Origin: JAJEEA01 sp965116765
Lineage (GTDB): Bacteria > Acidobacteriota > Vicinamibacteria > Vicinamibacterales > UBA8438
Length of the DNA: 64,000 nucleotides
Assembly (NCBI GenBank): GCA_965116765.1
Contig: OZ220718.1
Span: forward strand, 558,001-622,000
Reading direction: 5' to 3'
Positions 47,863-56,554 of this stretch are shown piece by piece. The notes below the pieces were generated by a model. That model was given only the letters and a program-made list of their open reading frames with translations. It had not been told where the DNA came from and ran no database searches. Each line of letters begins with the position of its first letter. Position 1 is the stretch's first letter. The position numbers and the translations under genes were made by a program.

Positions 47863-50388
47863 ATGGTGCGCAGGACACTCGTCATCCTCGCGGTGTCGGC
47901 CCTGGCCGCGGCCGCCCAGCTCCAGCTGCGGGCCGAGCCGGCGCCGGGCGCGAACCTCGCCCGGGGGAACGTCGTGTCGCTGCCGCAGTTCGCGGCCGCG
48001 GCAGCGGCGAACGCCGCGGACGGCCGGGCCCTGCTCGACCGCTACTGCGTGGCCTGCCACAACGAGCGGACCCGCACCGCCGACCTCACCCTCGACTCGA
48101 TGGACGTCTCGCAGGTGGGCGACGCCGCCGCCGCGTGGGAGCACGTGGTGCGGCGGCTGCGCGCCGGCGAGATGCCCCCGGCGGGCCGGCCGCGACCCGA
48201 CGCCGAGGCCGCGCATGCGTTCGTGGCGTGGCTCGAGACCGAGCTCGACCGCGCTGCCCTCGCCGCCCCCGACCCGGGGCGCTCGGCCGTGCACCGGCTC
48301 AACCGCGTCGAGTACGCCAACGCCGTCCGCGACCTGTTCGGCCTCGAGATCGACGCCAACGCCCTGCTGCCGGCCGACGACGAGCATCACGGCTTCGACA
48401 ACATCGCCGAGGTGCTCTCGGTCTCGCCGACCCTCATCGACCGCTACCTCGCCGCGGCCCAGCGCATCAGCCAGCTCGTGGTCGGCGACACCGCGCTCCG
48501 GCCGGTCGCCCACACCTACCCGGTCCACGGGGGGATGAACCAGGACGGGGCGGTGAGCCTCGACCTGCCGCTGGGGTCCCGCGGCGGCGTCGCCGTCGAG
48601 CATCACTTCCCGGTCGCGGGCGAGTACGTCATCCGCGTCAGCCTGCGCAAGCAGGAGTACGGCTACGTGCGGGGCATGGGGCAGCCGCACCTGATGGACG
48701 TGCGGCTCGACGGCGCCCGCGTCGGCACGTTCACCGTCGGCCGCGAGTGGGAGGACGGCCAGCTTCCGCCGATGGGCTACGCCGGCAAGTTCGACCAGGT
48801 CTACGACTCGCGGTCGTTCCCCGAGTGGGAGCTGTACGCCCTCAACGCCGACAGGGGGCTCGACGTGCGCGTCCCCGTGAGCGGCGGCCGGCACCGGGTG
48901 GGGGTGGCGTTCGAGCGCCAGTCGGCCCTGCCCGAGGGGCTGCTGCCGCTGCCCGCCGACCGGTCGACCTACTCGCACGGCCAGGACGAGATGCAGGACG
49001 GCAACCCCGCGGTGTCGGTGGTGCAGATCATCGGCCCCTACGACCCCGACGGGACCGCGGACCTGGCGACCCGCGACGCCCTGTTCACGTGCGACCCGGC
49101 CGGCGCCGACGCCGGGGACGAGCGGGCCTGCGCGGAGACCATCCTCGCGGGTCTGGCCCGCCGCGCGTTCCGACGGCCCGCGGCGGAGGCCGACGTCGAC
49201 ACGCTGCTCGACTTCTACGAGATGGGCCGGGCCGAGGGGGGCTTCCAGGGCGGCATCCAGGCCGCGATAGAGCGCCTGCTCGTCGACCCCGAGTTCCTGT
49301 TCCGCATCGAGGCCGATCCCGCGGGGGCCGCGCCGGGGACGGCCTATCACGTCAGCGACATCGAGCTGGCGTCGCGCCTGTCCTTCTTCCTGTGGAGCAG
49401 CATCCCCGACGACGAGCTGCTGGGCGTCGCCGAGCGCGGCGAGCTGAGCGACCCCGGCGTCCTCGACGGTCAGGTCCGGCGCATGCTAGCCGACCCGCGG
49501 TCGCGGGCCCTCGTCGAGAACTTCGCGGGGCAGTGGCTGCAGCTCCGCAAGCTGCGGAACGCGGCGCCGGACACCGCCACCTACACCGCCTTCGACGAGA
49601 ACCTGCGCGAGGCGATGTGGCAGGAGACCGAGCTCTTCCTCGAGAGCCAGCTCCGCGCCGACCGGCCCCTGCTCGACATGCTGCGGGCCGACCACACCTT
49701 CGTCAACGAGCGGCTGGCCCGGCACTACGGCATCCCCGACGTCCACGGCGTCCACTTCCGCCGGGTCGACTATCCCGACGACAGCCGCGGCGGCCTGCTC
49801 GGCCACGCCAGCATCCTGACCATCACCTCGTACGCGAACCGCACCTCGCCGGTGGTGCGCGGCGTGTGGCTGCTCGAGAACTTCCTCGGCACGCCGCCCT
49901 CGCCGCCCCCGCCCGACGTGCCGAGCCTGCCCACCGCGGGCGAGGACGGGGCGCCGCGGTCGGTGCGCGAGCGCCTCGAGCAGCACCGCGCGAACGCGGT
50001 TTGCGCGAGCTGTCACAACGTCATCGATCCCCTCGGGTTCGCCCTCGAGTCGTTCGACGCCATCGGGCGCTGGCGGGCCACCAACGAGGGGGGGACGCCG
50101 TTCGACACCGGGATTCCCATCGACGCCTCGGGCACCCTCGTCGACGGCACCGAGGTGCACGGGCTGGCCGGGCTACGCGCCGTCATCCTCGACCGCGAGG
50201 AGCAGTTCGTGGAGACCGTCGCCGAGAAGATGCTGACCTACGCCCTCGGGCGCACCCTCGAGCACTACGACATGCCGGTGGTCCGGCAGATCAGCCGCGA
50301 GTCGGAGACGGACGAGATCACCTGGTCGTCACTGGTTTCGGGCATCGTCAAGAGCACCCCCTTCCTGATGCGGAGAGCGGAGTCATGA
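47863..50388 (+). CDS. DUF1587/1592/1588/1585 protein with cytochrome c-type heme motif (cassette 2)
   Basis: 841 residues, exported (MVRRTLVILAVSALAAAAQL). Same architecture as the 3719 gene: CVACH at residues 62-66, DUF1587 (HRLNRVEYANAVRDLF), carbohydrate-binding-like beta region, DUF1595 (ARRAFRRPAAEADV), DUF1592 (LSFFLWSSIPDDELL, AGQWLQLRKL), DUF1588 with CASCH then IDPLGFALESFDA, and DUF1585 (AEKMLTYALGRTLEHYD). It lacks the low-complexity insert of cassette 1. The second CxxCH suggests a further heme or structural site. Stop overlaps the DUF1552 start (ATGA). GAGAGGA precedes the ATG. Reaction unknown; a periplasmic redox role is inferred. Confidence 0.87.
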   Translation: MVRRTLVILAVSALAAAAQLQLRAEPAPGANLARGNVVSLPQFAAAAAANAADGRALLDRYCVACHNERTRTADLTLDSMDVSQVGDAAAAWEHVVRRLRAGEMPPAGRPRPDAEAAHAFVAWLETELDRAALAAPDPGRSAVHRLNRVEYANAVRDLFGLEIDANALLPADDEHHGFDNIAEVLSVSPTLIDRYLAAAQRISQLVVGDTALRPVAHTYPVHGGMNQDGAVSLDLPLGSRGGVAVEHHFPVAGEYVIRVSLRKQEYGYVRGMGQPHLMDVRLDGARVGTFTVGREWEDGQLPPMGYAGKFDQVYDSRSFPEWELYALNADRGLDVRVPVSGGRHRVGVAFERQSALPEGLLPLPADRSTYSHGQDEMQDGNPAVSVVQIIGPYDPDGTADLATRDALFTCDPAGADAGDERACAETILAGLARRAFRRPAAEADVDTLLDFYEMGRAEGGFQGGIQAAIERLLVDPEFLFRIEADPAGAAPGTAYHVSDIELASRLSFFLWSSIPDDELLGVAERGELSDPGVLDGQVRRMLADPRSRALVENFAGQWLQLRKLRNAAPDTATYTAFDENLREAMWQETELFLESQLRADRPLLDMLRADHTFVNERLARHYGIPDVHGVHFRRVDYPDDSRGGLLGHASILTITSYANRTSPVVRGVWLLENFLGTPPSPPPPDVPSLPTAGEDGAPRSVRERLEQHRANAVCASCHNVIDPLGFALESFDAIGRWRATNEGGTPFDTGIPIDASGTLVDGTEVHGLAGLRAVILDREEQFVETVAEKMLTYALGRTLEHYDMPVVRQISRESETDEITWSSLVSGIVKSTPFLMRRAES

Positions 50389-51773
50389 TCATCACCAAGA
50401 AGGCCATTCCTCGCCGGACGGTTCTGCGGGGCGTCGGCGCCACCCTGGCGCTGCCGCTGCTCGACGGCATGGTGCCGGCGGCGACCGCGCTGGCGAAGAC
50501 CGCGGCGAAGTCTCCCCTCCGGTTCGGCACCGTCTACGTGCCGAACGGCATCATCATGGAGCGGTGGACGCCGCTCGCCGACGGCCGGGAGTTCGAGCTC
50601 CCGCCGACTCTGAGGGCGCTCGAGCCGTTCCGCGACCGCCTGCTGGTGGTGAGCGGGCTCGACAACACCGGGGCGCGGTCGCGCTCGGGGGCGTCGGGCG
50701 CCCACGCCAAGCCCGCCGGCGCCTTCCTCACCGGCATCGAGCCGCTGCCCACCACCGGCAGCTCGAGCCTGCAGCTCGGCATCTCGATGGACCAGATCCT
50801 CGCCAACGAGGTCGGCCAGGACACGCCGCTGCCGTCGCTCGAGCTCGGCCTCGAGGGGGCCGACACCGTGAACGGCGTCGGCACCTGCGACGTCGGGTTC
50901 AGCTGCGCCTACCAGAACCGGCTCGCGTGGGCCGGCCCGTCGACGCCGCTGCCGGTCGAAACCAACCCGCGGGTCGTCTTCGACCGCCTCTTCGGCAACG
51001 TCGACAGCACCGACCCCGCGGTGCGGGCGGCGCGCCTGCGGCGGCAGGGCAGCATCCTCGACTCGGTGCTCGAGAAGGTCGACCGCCTGCAGGGCGGCCT
51101 CGGCACCCGCGACCGGGCGAAGCTCGACGAGTACCTGCAGTCGGTGCGCGAGATCGAGCGGCGCATCCAGAACGCCGAGTCGCAGGGGCGCGAGCTGCCC
51201 GTCGTCGAGTCGCCGGCCGGCATCCCCGTCAGCTACGACGAGCACGCGCGGCTGATGTTCGACATGCAGGCCCTCGCGTTCCAGACCGACACCACCCGGG
51301 TCATCACGTTCCAGATCGGCCGCGAGCAGAGCGGGGCGACCTATCCCCAGATCGGCGTCTCCGACTCGCACCACCCGATCTCGCACCACGGCGGCGACCG
51401 GAACAAGATCGAGAGCCTCGCCAAGATCAACGCCTATCACGTGTCGCTCTTCGCGTACTTCCTGGAGCGGCTGGCGTCGATGCCCGACGGCGACGACGGC
51501 ACCGTGCTCGACAACGTCGTCACCCTCTACGGCAGCGCCATCAGCGAGGGCAACTCGCACGATGTCCGCAACCTCCCGCTCCTGCTTGCGGGCGGCGGCG
51601 GCGGGCGCATCGCGAGCGGCCGCCACGTCAAGTACCCGGACGAGACGCAGCGCCTGACGAACCTGCAGCTCACGCTGCTGAACACGCTGGGCGTGCCTGT
51701 CGACAAGTTCGGCGACAGCACCGGCGAGCGGCTCACTGAGCTGTCGGAGCTGTCGCGGACGACCGACGGGTAG
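50385..51773 (+). CDS. DUF1552 Tat-exported protein (cassette 2)
   Basis: 462 residues, intact. Twin-arginine-like signal (PRRTVLRGVGATLALPLLDG), then GTVYVPNGIIMERWTPL, VVSGLDNTG, SCAYQNRLAWA, VREIERRIQNAE, SDSHHPISHH and TLYGSAISEGN. Clearly paralogous to the protein at 6244. The start overlaps the DUF1592 stop, so the two are made together. The sequence right after the stop begins an interspersed repeat also found after the amidase gene. Function unknown. Confidence 0.88.
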   Translation: MIITKKAIPRRTVLRGVGATLALPLLDGMVPAATALAKTAAKSPLRFGTVYVPNGIIMERWTPLADGREFELPPTLRALEPFRDRLLVVSGLDNTGARSRSGASGAHAKPAGAFLTGIEPLPTTGSSSLQLGISMDQILANEVGQDTPLPSLELGLEGADTVNGVGTCDVGFSCAYQNRLAWAGPSTPLPVETNPRVVFDRLFGNVDSTDPAVRAARLRRQGSILDSVLEKVDRLQGGLGTRDRAKLDEYLQSVREIERRIQNAESQGRELPVVESPAGIPVSYDEHARLMFDMQALAFQTDTTRVITFQIGREQSGATYPQIGVSDSHHPISHHGGDRNKIESLAKINAYHVSLFAYFLERLASMPDGDDGTVLDNVVTLYGSAISEGNSHDVRNLPLLLAGGGGGRIASGRHVKYPDETQRLTNLQLTLLNTLGVPVDKFGDSTGERLTELSELSRTTDG

Positions 51774-51775
51774 GA

Positions 51776-51858
51776 GTCTGCGCCGTGGAACGGCGCGGAC
51801 TCCTGGAGGGTTGGTTGGGCGCCCAGTGGAGCCGGAGGCGACGAGTGGGCGGGCCAGC
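51776..51858. repeat. Interspersed ~83-bp repeat, copy C
   Basis: Begins GTCTGCGCCGTGGAACGG and continues with CGGACTCCTGGAGGG, GGGCGCCC, GTGGAGCC and GGCGACGA. The same order occurs twice in tandem at 63273-63438. A truncated head (GTCTGCGCCGTAGAACC) lies at 47798-47814, right after the ankyrin stop. Confidence 0.7.
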
Positions 51859-52030
51859 CTCGGGCTGCAACTCGTCACCTGCCGGCGACCGGGGGTACTC
51901 CCCGGCGCTGGCGGGGGGCGGGCCTCTCGCCGACCGCCGTGTCTCCTCCCGCGTCGGTTTGCGCCGTCCACTCGGCACGTTCATCATCGCCTCCGGGCGT
52001 CCTCGTGACAACGTGCTGCCTGGCTGGTGG
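51859..52030. other. Non-coding spacer before IS remnant
   Basis: No gene supported. It contains a short GC hairpin around 51892-51925 (GGGGGTACTCCCC). Confidence 0.3.
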
Positions 52031-52420
52031 TGTGTCCCCAAAACTGCTTGACGGTCAGCCGCGCCTTGAGTAGTATGCGGCTGGGCATGAACCACCCCGC
52101 CGCACCGGTGCAGCTCGACGCCGAAGACAGGAGCACGCTGGAGATGTGGGCGCGCAGTGCGACAGCGCCGCACCGCTTGGTGTCCCAGGCCAGGGCATTG
52201 CTGTGCGTGGATGAGAAGAGCCGGATTCAGGCCCTGGACCGCACGCAGCCGGGCCTGCCGATGAAGCCGGGCCGCTGCGGCGCCATGACCCACGACTACA
52301 AGCGGCACGGAACGACGACGTTGTTCGCCGCGCTGAACGTGCTGACCGGCAAGGTCATCGGCCAGTGTCACGGCCGGCATCGGCACCGGGAATTCCTGAA
52401 GTTCCGCGGTCCGTTAGTGC
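52031..52420 (+). mobile_element. IS630-family transposase remnant
   Basis: An open frame joins two parts of an IS630 transposase: an N-terminal piece (VQLDAEDRSTLEMWARS, VSQARALL) and a DDE-domain piece (CVDEKSRIQALDRTQPGLP, MTHDYKRHGTTTLFAALNVL, HGRHRHREFLKF). The 150 or so residues normally between them are missing, and the 3' end with the rest of the DDE triad is cut. TGTGTCCCCAAAACTGCTTGAC at its left end is a likely old terminal repeat written here only in part; no matching right end is seen. Inactive. It sits at the border of the AT-richer peroxidase cluster. Confidence 0.75.
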
Positions 52421-52488
52421 CGATTGGGGTCCACAGATTCTGCGGAAGAGCCTGAAATCGTAGTAGCGCGTGCGATAGTGAGGCAGCA

Positions 52489-53757
52489 ATGACGAAAAGC
52501 CAATTCCGTGAGGTTTTGTTCGGAGCGAAACACCCTGCCGGACTGCTGGTCGCGGCAGCTACGGTCGCCGTACTCCTTTTCATGCAAGTTGGTGCCGTTG
52601 GACAAGAAGCTGGTTTCGTTGAACACAGTGTGTCGGCGCTGCCAGAGACTCAGCAGGCGCCGGGATACAACCCGACGACCCCAGCAAAGGTCGAGCTGGG
52701 AAGGCTGCTGTTCTGGGACCCAATTATGTCGGGACCCGGAGACGTAGCCTGCGCGACGTGCCATCATCCCCAAAGCGCCTATGCGGAGGCCCGCGACCTG
52801 TCGCTCGGCGTGAAGGGCATCGGCCTGGGCCGCTTCCGGCGTGACGGGATTCTCGTCAAACGCAATAGTCCGACGGTTCTGAACGTTGCTTTCAACGGCA
52901 TCGATGAATCGGGCCGCTACGACCCGGCGAGTGCGCCGGCGTTCTGGGACAATCGCATCAGGAGCCTCGAATCGCAGGCGCTCGAACCGCTCAAGTCGTT
53001 TGAGGAAATGCGAGGGGACACCTACCCGGCGGATGAGGCTGTCGCGAGAGTGGTGGCGAAGCTCCAGGCCAACGCCGAGTACCCGGGCCTGTTCGCCGAG
53101 GCCTTCGGCGGTGAACAGCCGGTCACCGCGGAAAACCTGGGCCGGGCGATAGCGGCGTTCATGCGGTCGCTGCTGGCCAACAACTCGCCGTTCGACCGCT
53201 ACATGCGCGGCGACCGCAGCGCCATGACGCGGGAACAGGTCCGCGGAATGCAGCGCTTCGAGGAGATCGGGTGCATCAGGTGCCACAACGGGCCCATGTT
53301 CTCCGATTACAAGCTGCATGTCATGGGCGTGCCCGACAACCCCGCTCTTGCATCAGGTCTCACAACGCCCGCCTCCGACGGAGGCGCGCAGAACCCTCCT
53401 TGCCCGGCAGCTCCTGAGGAGCCGCGTACTGCAGCGTCCCGAGCTGCGTGCGACAGCTATGCGTTTCGCACGCCGTCGCTGCGAAACCTCGAATTGACCT
53501 TCCCATACGGGCACAATGGCATGTTCAGGACGCTGAGCGCCGTCGTGGGGTTCTATGAATCCACCATCGCCGGGCAGTCCCGGAACCCGAACGTCAGCTA
53601 CGAGGAGCTCGATCCGCTGCTTCGCGCGTTGCAGAACGTGGACGAAGAAGACGTGGATCTGATCGAGTTCTTGTTTGCTCTGAGCGATGGCTCGTTCGAC
53701 CGGACGATTCCCGAGCGCGTACCGAGCGGTCTGCCCGTCGGCGGAAGAATTCGATAG
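52489..53757 (+). CDS. Diheme cytochrome c peroxidase (CCP/MauG family)
   Basis: 422 residues, exported through an N-terminal membrane/signal segment (LLVAAATVAVLLFMQVG). Two heme c sites: CATCH in the N-terminal domain and CIRCH in the C-terminal domain, with family motifs VELGRLLFWDP, SPTVLNVAFN, FWDNR, SLESQALEP and FRTPSLRNLELTFPYGHNG. It would reduce peroxide in the periplasm or act as a MauG-like oxidase. A Cys/Pro-rich insert follows the second heme site (NPPCPAAPEEP). Base composition is visibly AT-richer than the cassette upstream, and the gene starts just after an IS630 remnant, which suggests acquisition. No strong ribosome site before ATG 52489. Confidence 0.88.
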   Translation: MTKSQFREVLFGAKHPAGLLVAAATVAVLLFMQVGAVGQEAGFVEHSVSALPETQQAPGYNPTTPAKVELGRLLFWDPIMSGPGDVACATCHHPQSAYAEARDLSLGVKGIGLGRFRRDGILVKRNSPTVLNVAFNGIDESGRYDPASAPAFWDNRIRSLESQALEPLKSFEEMRGDTYPADEAVARVVAKLQANAEYPGLFAEAFGGEQPVTAENLGRAIAAFMRSLLANNSPFDRYMRGDRSAMTREQVRGMQRFEEIGCIRCHNGPMFSDYKLHVMGVPDNPALASGLTTPASDGGAQNPPCPAAPEEPRTAASRAACDSYAFRTPSLRNLELTFPYGHNGMFRTLSAVVGFYESTIAGQSRNPNVSYEELDPLLRALQNVDEEDVDLIEFLFALSDGSFDRTIPERVPSGLPVGGRIR

Positions 53758-53827
53758 ACAGAGTACGCGCCGTCGTGGTAAACTTTCGGGCACCCGTATT
53801 TTGAGGCATAGCGATTGGAGGACTAAC

Positions 53828-54526
53828 ATGAAACCGCTCTCTCTTTTTGTACTCGGCGTAATGGCGGTTGTGATGAGCGCGCCGGCGCCGGCGCAGGCGC
53901 AGGTCTACGAGGAGCGCCGGGTCGATACGAATGACCCCATCCAAAAGCCGTTGCTCGCCGCTCCGAACGCGGCTATGGCCAGGAACGCCACGGTCGTCAA
54001 GTGGATTCGGAATCCGGAGAAGAGTCCGGAGGACGACGTCACGGCTGCCGACTTCACGTTTGAAGTTTTGAGGCCCGGCCCCGGCCGTATGGTCTGCTAC
54101 GACCTGACCGGCTGGCCTGGAGAGCGGCCGTGGTCGGTGGAGTGCGTCAGCAGCGATGCCAACATGGCGCGCATCGCGCAGAATCGAGCGTTCGCGGAGA
54201 TGGGGGCCAAGGCCCAGCCACTGCTGGCAGTGGCCAGTGGAGGCAGGCCCGCCGGGCGTCCCGTCTTGTCGAGCAGCGGCACCGGAGGGATTAGGGATCT
54301 GGTTGTGGCCGCCGGGAAAGACGGAACGCGTGAGCTGCCCGAAGTCGGGTCCATTTGGTATAACCTCCGGGGCGACAGCCAGGACACCGCCATCTGGCAC
54401 ACGTTTATCGGCATGCCGAACTTCATGGCGGAGGACATCGGACTGCCGAATGTTCGCGACGCGGGCGGCGCCTGGCTGATGTTTGAGGGCACGCCGGAAG
54501 CCCACATCATGTTGCCGGGCCGATAA
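53828..54526 (+). CDS. Exported hypothetical protein in the peroxidase cluster
   Basis: 232 residues with a clear signal peptide (MKPLSLFVLGVMAVVMSAPAPAQA). The mature part starts VYEERRVDTNDPIQKP and has conserved-looking WIRNPEKSPEDDVTAADFTFEVL, YDLTGWPGERPW and a C-terminus ending FEGTPEAHIMLPGR. No domain recognised. GGAGG lies seven bases before ATG 53828. It follows the diheme peroxidase after 70 nt and is closed by a strong hairpin terminator, so the two may share a transcript. A role with the peroxidase is only positional inference. Confidence 0.75.
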   Translation: MKPLSLFVLGVMAVVMSAPAPAQAQVYEERRVDTNDPIQKPLLAAPNAAMARNATVVKWIRNPEKSPEDDVTAADFTFEVLRPGPGRMVCYDLTGWPGERPWSVECVSSDANMARIAQNRAFAEMGAKAQPLLAVASGGRPAGRPVLSSSGTGGIRDLVVAAGKDGTRELPEVGSIWYNLRGDSQDTAIWHTFIGMPNFMAEDIGLPNVRDAGGAWLMFEGTPEAHIMLPGR

Positions 54527-54568
54527 ACCGGCAAGAGAGTTTTCTCGGCCTCGGGGTTTTCGACCACG

Positions 54569-54605
54569 AATCAGGGGGAGGTGCGTGTGACACCTCCCCC
54601 TGATT
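54569..54605 (+). terminator. Strong hairpin terminator
   Basis: A perfect 15-bp stem, AATCAGGGGGAGGTG paired with CACCTCCCCCTGATT, 7-nt loop, followed by a short T-run. It lies 43 nt after the stop of the exported hypothetical gene. Confidence 0.75.
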
Positions 54606-54644
54606 TCCCGCAGGTTGCGAATGACTTCTGCTTGGGTGAGCTTC

Positions 54645-54986
54645 ATGAAATATCTACCGATAGGTCTTCTTGCCTCCGCTCTTCTTGCCTCTGCCACGAT
54701 GTTTGCAGCCCAGAGCAGACAGACGTTCTCAGGCACGATCACCGATGACGAGTGCCCCATAGCCGATCATTCCGGAATGCGGATGGGGTCGACCGACGCT
54801 GCCTGCGCCATCGCTTGCGTCGATGACCACACCGTCCCGTTCGTTTTGTTTGACGGCAAAGCAATCTATCTGTTGAGCGACCAGGACAAATCAAGAGAGT
54901 TTGCCGGAAAGAAAGTGGCAGTCGTCGGCACGTTGGACTCCGAGACCAACACGATCCAGGTCAATTCAATGGCCGCGGCCAAGTGA
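54645..54986 (+). CDS. Small exported DUF5818-like protein
   Basis: 113 residues: signal peptide (MKYLPIGLLASALLASATMFA) and a compact beta domain with FSGTITDDECPIADHS, DAACAIACVDDHTVPFVLFDGKA, LSDQDKSREFAGKKV and VGTLDSETNTIQV. This matches a family of small secreted acidobacterial proteins with four conserved cysteine/His-region positions that I associate with DUF5818. Metal or copper handling is possible but not shown. ATG 54645 (GGTGAG upstream) is preferred to ATG 54621, since it places the signal peptide at the N-terminus. Confidence 0.65.
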   Translation: MKYLPIGLLASALLASATMFAAQSRQTFSGTITDDECPIADHSGMRMGSTDAACAIACVDDHTVPFVLFDGKAIYLLSDQDKSREFAGKKVAVVGTLDSETNTIQVNSMAAAK

Positions 54987-55474
54987 CCCATCGATCGATC
55001 TGGACCCGATCGACGACCGGACGCATGGCGCGCAGCAGTTGACATTTTCAACAGCCACTCGCCCTTGGCGCGCGCGCCGGGGTAGCGTGTCCTCCTGCCG
55101 TCTGCAGCCAAATCCCACAGCCGCTCTGACGCCCCGCGGCCGCCGGCGCTGTCGTTGTCGCGCGCTTCGGGCACGCCCCCACCCTGCCACGGTGGCTCAA
55201 CCACGCCGCAACCTGCCGCCGACACAGTCCGCAGGCTACGCTCGTCCGACGATCAGACCCCACCCGTGACCGATTCGACAACCCTCAGGAATAATGCAGG
55301 TTAGAGATCATCGGTGCCATTGGGACCTCCATGGGCGACGACTCGGGTCGATCACACTTGCGGACAGACAATTGTGTACATGACCGACCCGCCGCCCGCC
55401 ACCTGTCGTCGCCGCCGCGTTCTGCGGTCGGTTGAACGTGGCACAGGCAGGCCACGCGAGCCGGAGCGTGATAC
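54987..55474. other. Gene-free stretch
   Basis: 488 nt between the small exported protein and the rhomboid gene. No frame with a domain, signal peptide or ribosome site on either strand. CCGGAGCG at 55461-55468 serves the rhomboid GTG. Confidence 0.45.
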
Positions 55475-56035
55475 GTGATTGATCCGTCCGCCTGGAAGTC
55501 GCGGGCCGCCGCGCTGGGCGCCGTCGCGGCCTTGGTCTGGGCCGTATCCCTCTACGGTCTGCTCGTCGACGAGAACCTCGTCTACGCCCTCGCCGTCGTC
55601 CCGCGCCGGTTCGACGGTCTCTCCGGCCTTCTCGGCGCGCCCCTCGTGCACGGCTCGTTCGCGCATCTGGCCGCCAACACGTTCCCCCTGGTGATTCTGG
55701 GCGGGATGGTGGCCATCCGCGGCGTCGCCTACTACTTGACGGCGACGCTGGCCGTCGCGGTGCTCGGGGGCGCGGGCCTGTGGGTGTTCGGCCGGAGCGC
55801 GGCCCACGTCGGCGCCAGCGGCCTGATCTTCGGCTATTTCGGCTTCCTGGTGGGCCGCGGTTACTACGAGCGCAGCCTCCAGTCCATCGCCGTCGCCGTC
55901 CTGGTGGCGGTCGTCTACGGCGGCATGCTCGCGGGCATCTTGCCGCGCGATCCCGGGGTCTCCTGGGAGGCCCACCTGTTCGGCCTGCTCGCCGGCGGAC
56001 TGTGTGCCCGCGCCACGCGCGGCCGGGAGGGGTGA
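55475..56035 (+). CDS. Rhomboid-family intramembrane serine protease
   Basis: 186 residues with six likely membrane helices. Rhomboid landmarks: HGSFAHLAANTFPL after helix 1, catalytic serine in GASGLIFGYFG, catalytic histidine in WEAHLFGLLAGG. It would cleave single-pass membrane proteins within the bilayer. The GTG at 55475 gives a short cytoplasmic start (MIDPSAWKSRAAA) before helix 1, with GGAG nine bases upstream. No partner gene is evident; a 194-nt gap follows before the antitoxin gene. Confidence 0.88.
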   Translation: MIDPSAWKSRAAALGAVAALVWAVSLYGLLVDENLVYALAVVPRRFDGLSGLLGAPLVHGSFAHLAANTFPLVILGGMVAIRGVAYYLTATLAVAVLGGAGLWVFGRSAAHVGASGLIFGYFGFLVGRGYYERSLQSIAVAVLVAVVYGGMLAGILPRDPGVSWEAHLFGLLAGGLCARATRGREG

Positions 56036-56206
56036 TGCGGTCTCGACGCGTGCTGGATGGCCGGAGCGAGCGGCCGGGACCGCCGCGCCGATGTCGGACG
56101 CCAGCGCGCGGGTGCGACGCGCCGAGTGCGGGTGATCGTTCACACCGACCGTGTCCGGCATCACATCAGTATACGGTCGGGTCCGTCGTGACGGCAGATC
56201 CTTGGC

Positions 56207-56212
56207 TATAAT
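56207..56212 (+). promoter_or_regulatory. -10 box for the VapB-like gene
   Basis: A perfect TATAAT lies 17 nt before the GTG start. The -35 region is poor. Confidence 0.5.
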
Positions 56213-56229
56213 GCGGGGGACTACCAACC

Positions 56230-56535
56230 GTGGCCATCAACATCGCGCACCGGCGGGACCTCGACGCGCGCGTCGAGAAGTCGGCGGCGTGGCTCGATCT
56301 GCGGGGGCGGGAGCGCAAGACCGCGGTCATCGAGCGGGCGTTGCGTGCGACCGGGCCGCAGGCCGAGCGAGCCCGGCCGGATCGGGCCGGCGTCGAAGCG
56401 GCGCTCGAACGGCTCGCGGAGGCGGGCGACCGATTCCGCGAGCGCGAAGGGCGGGCACGATCCGCCGCGGCCGACCGGACGTTGTCGCAGGTCTGGCAGG
56501 ACGAGCTCTACGACGAGCACGGACTGCCGGAATGA
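56230..56535 (+). CDS. VapB-like (PSK-type) antitoxin, orphan
   Basis: 101 residues, GTG start. The N-terminus (MAINIAHRRDLDARVEKSA, then RERKTAVIERALRAT) fits the Rv0623/PSK-type ribbon-helix-helix antitoxins that pair with PIN-domain VapC toxins. The C-terminal half is Arg/Glu-rich and helical (GDRFREREGRARSAAADRTL), longer than usual. No VapC follows; 19 nt after the stop the ADOP permease begins. A perfect TATAAT is upstream; GGGGGA is the only ribosome-site-like element. It may be an orphan regulator or a relic. Confidence 0.7.
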   Translation: MAINIAHRRDLDARVEKSAAWLDLRGRERKTAVIERALRATGPQAERARPDRAGVEAALERLAEAGDRFREREGRARSAAADRTLSQVWQDELYDEHGLPE

Positions 56536-56554
56536 CGGTGGGAGCGGCGCCGCG

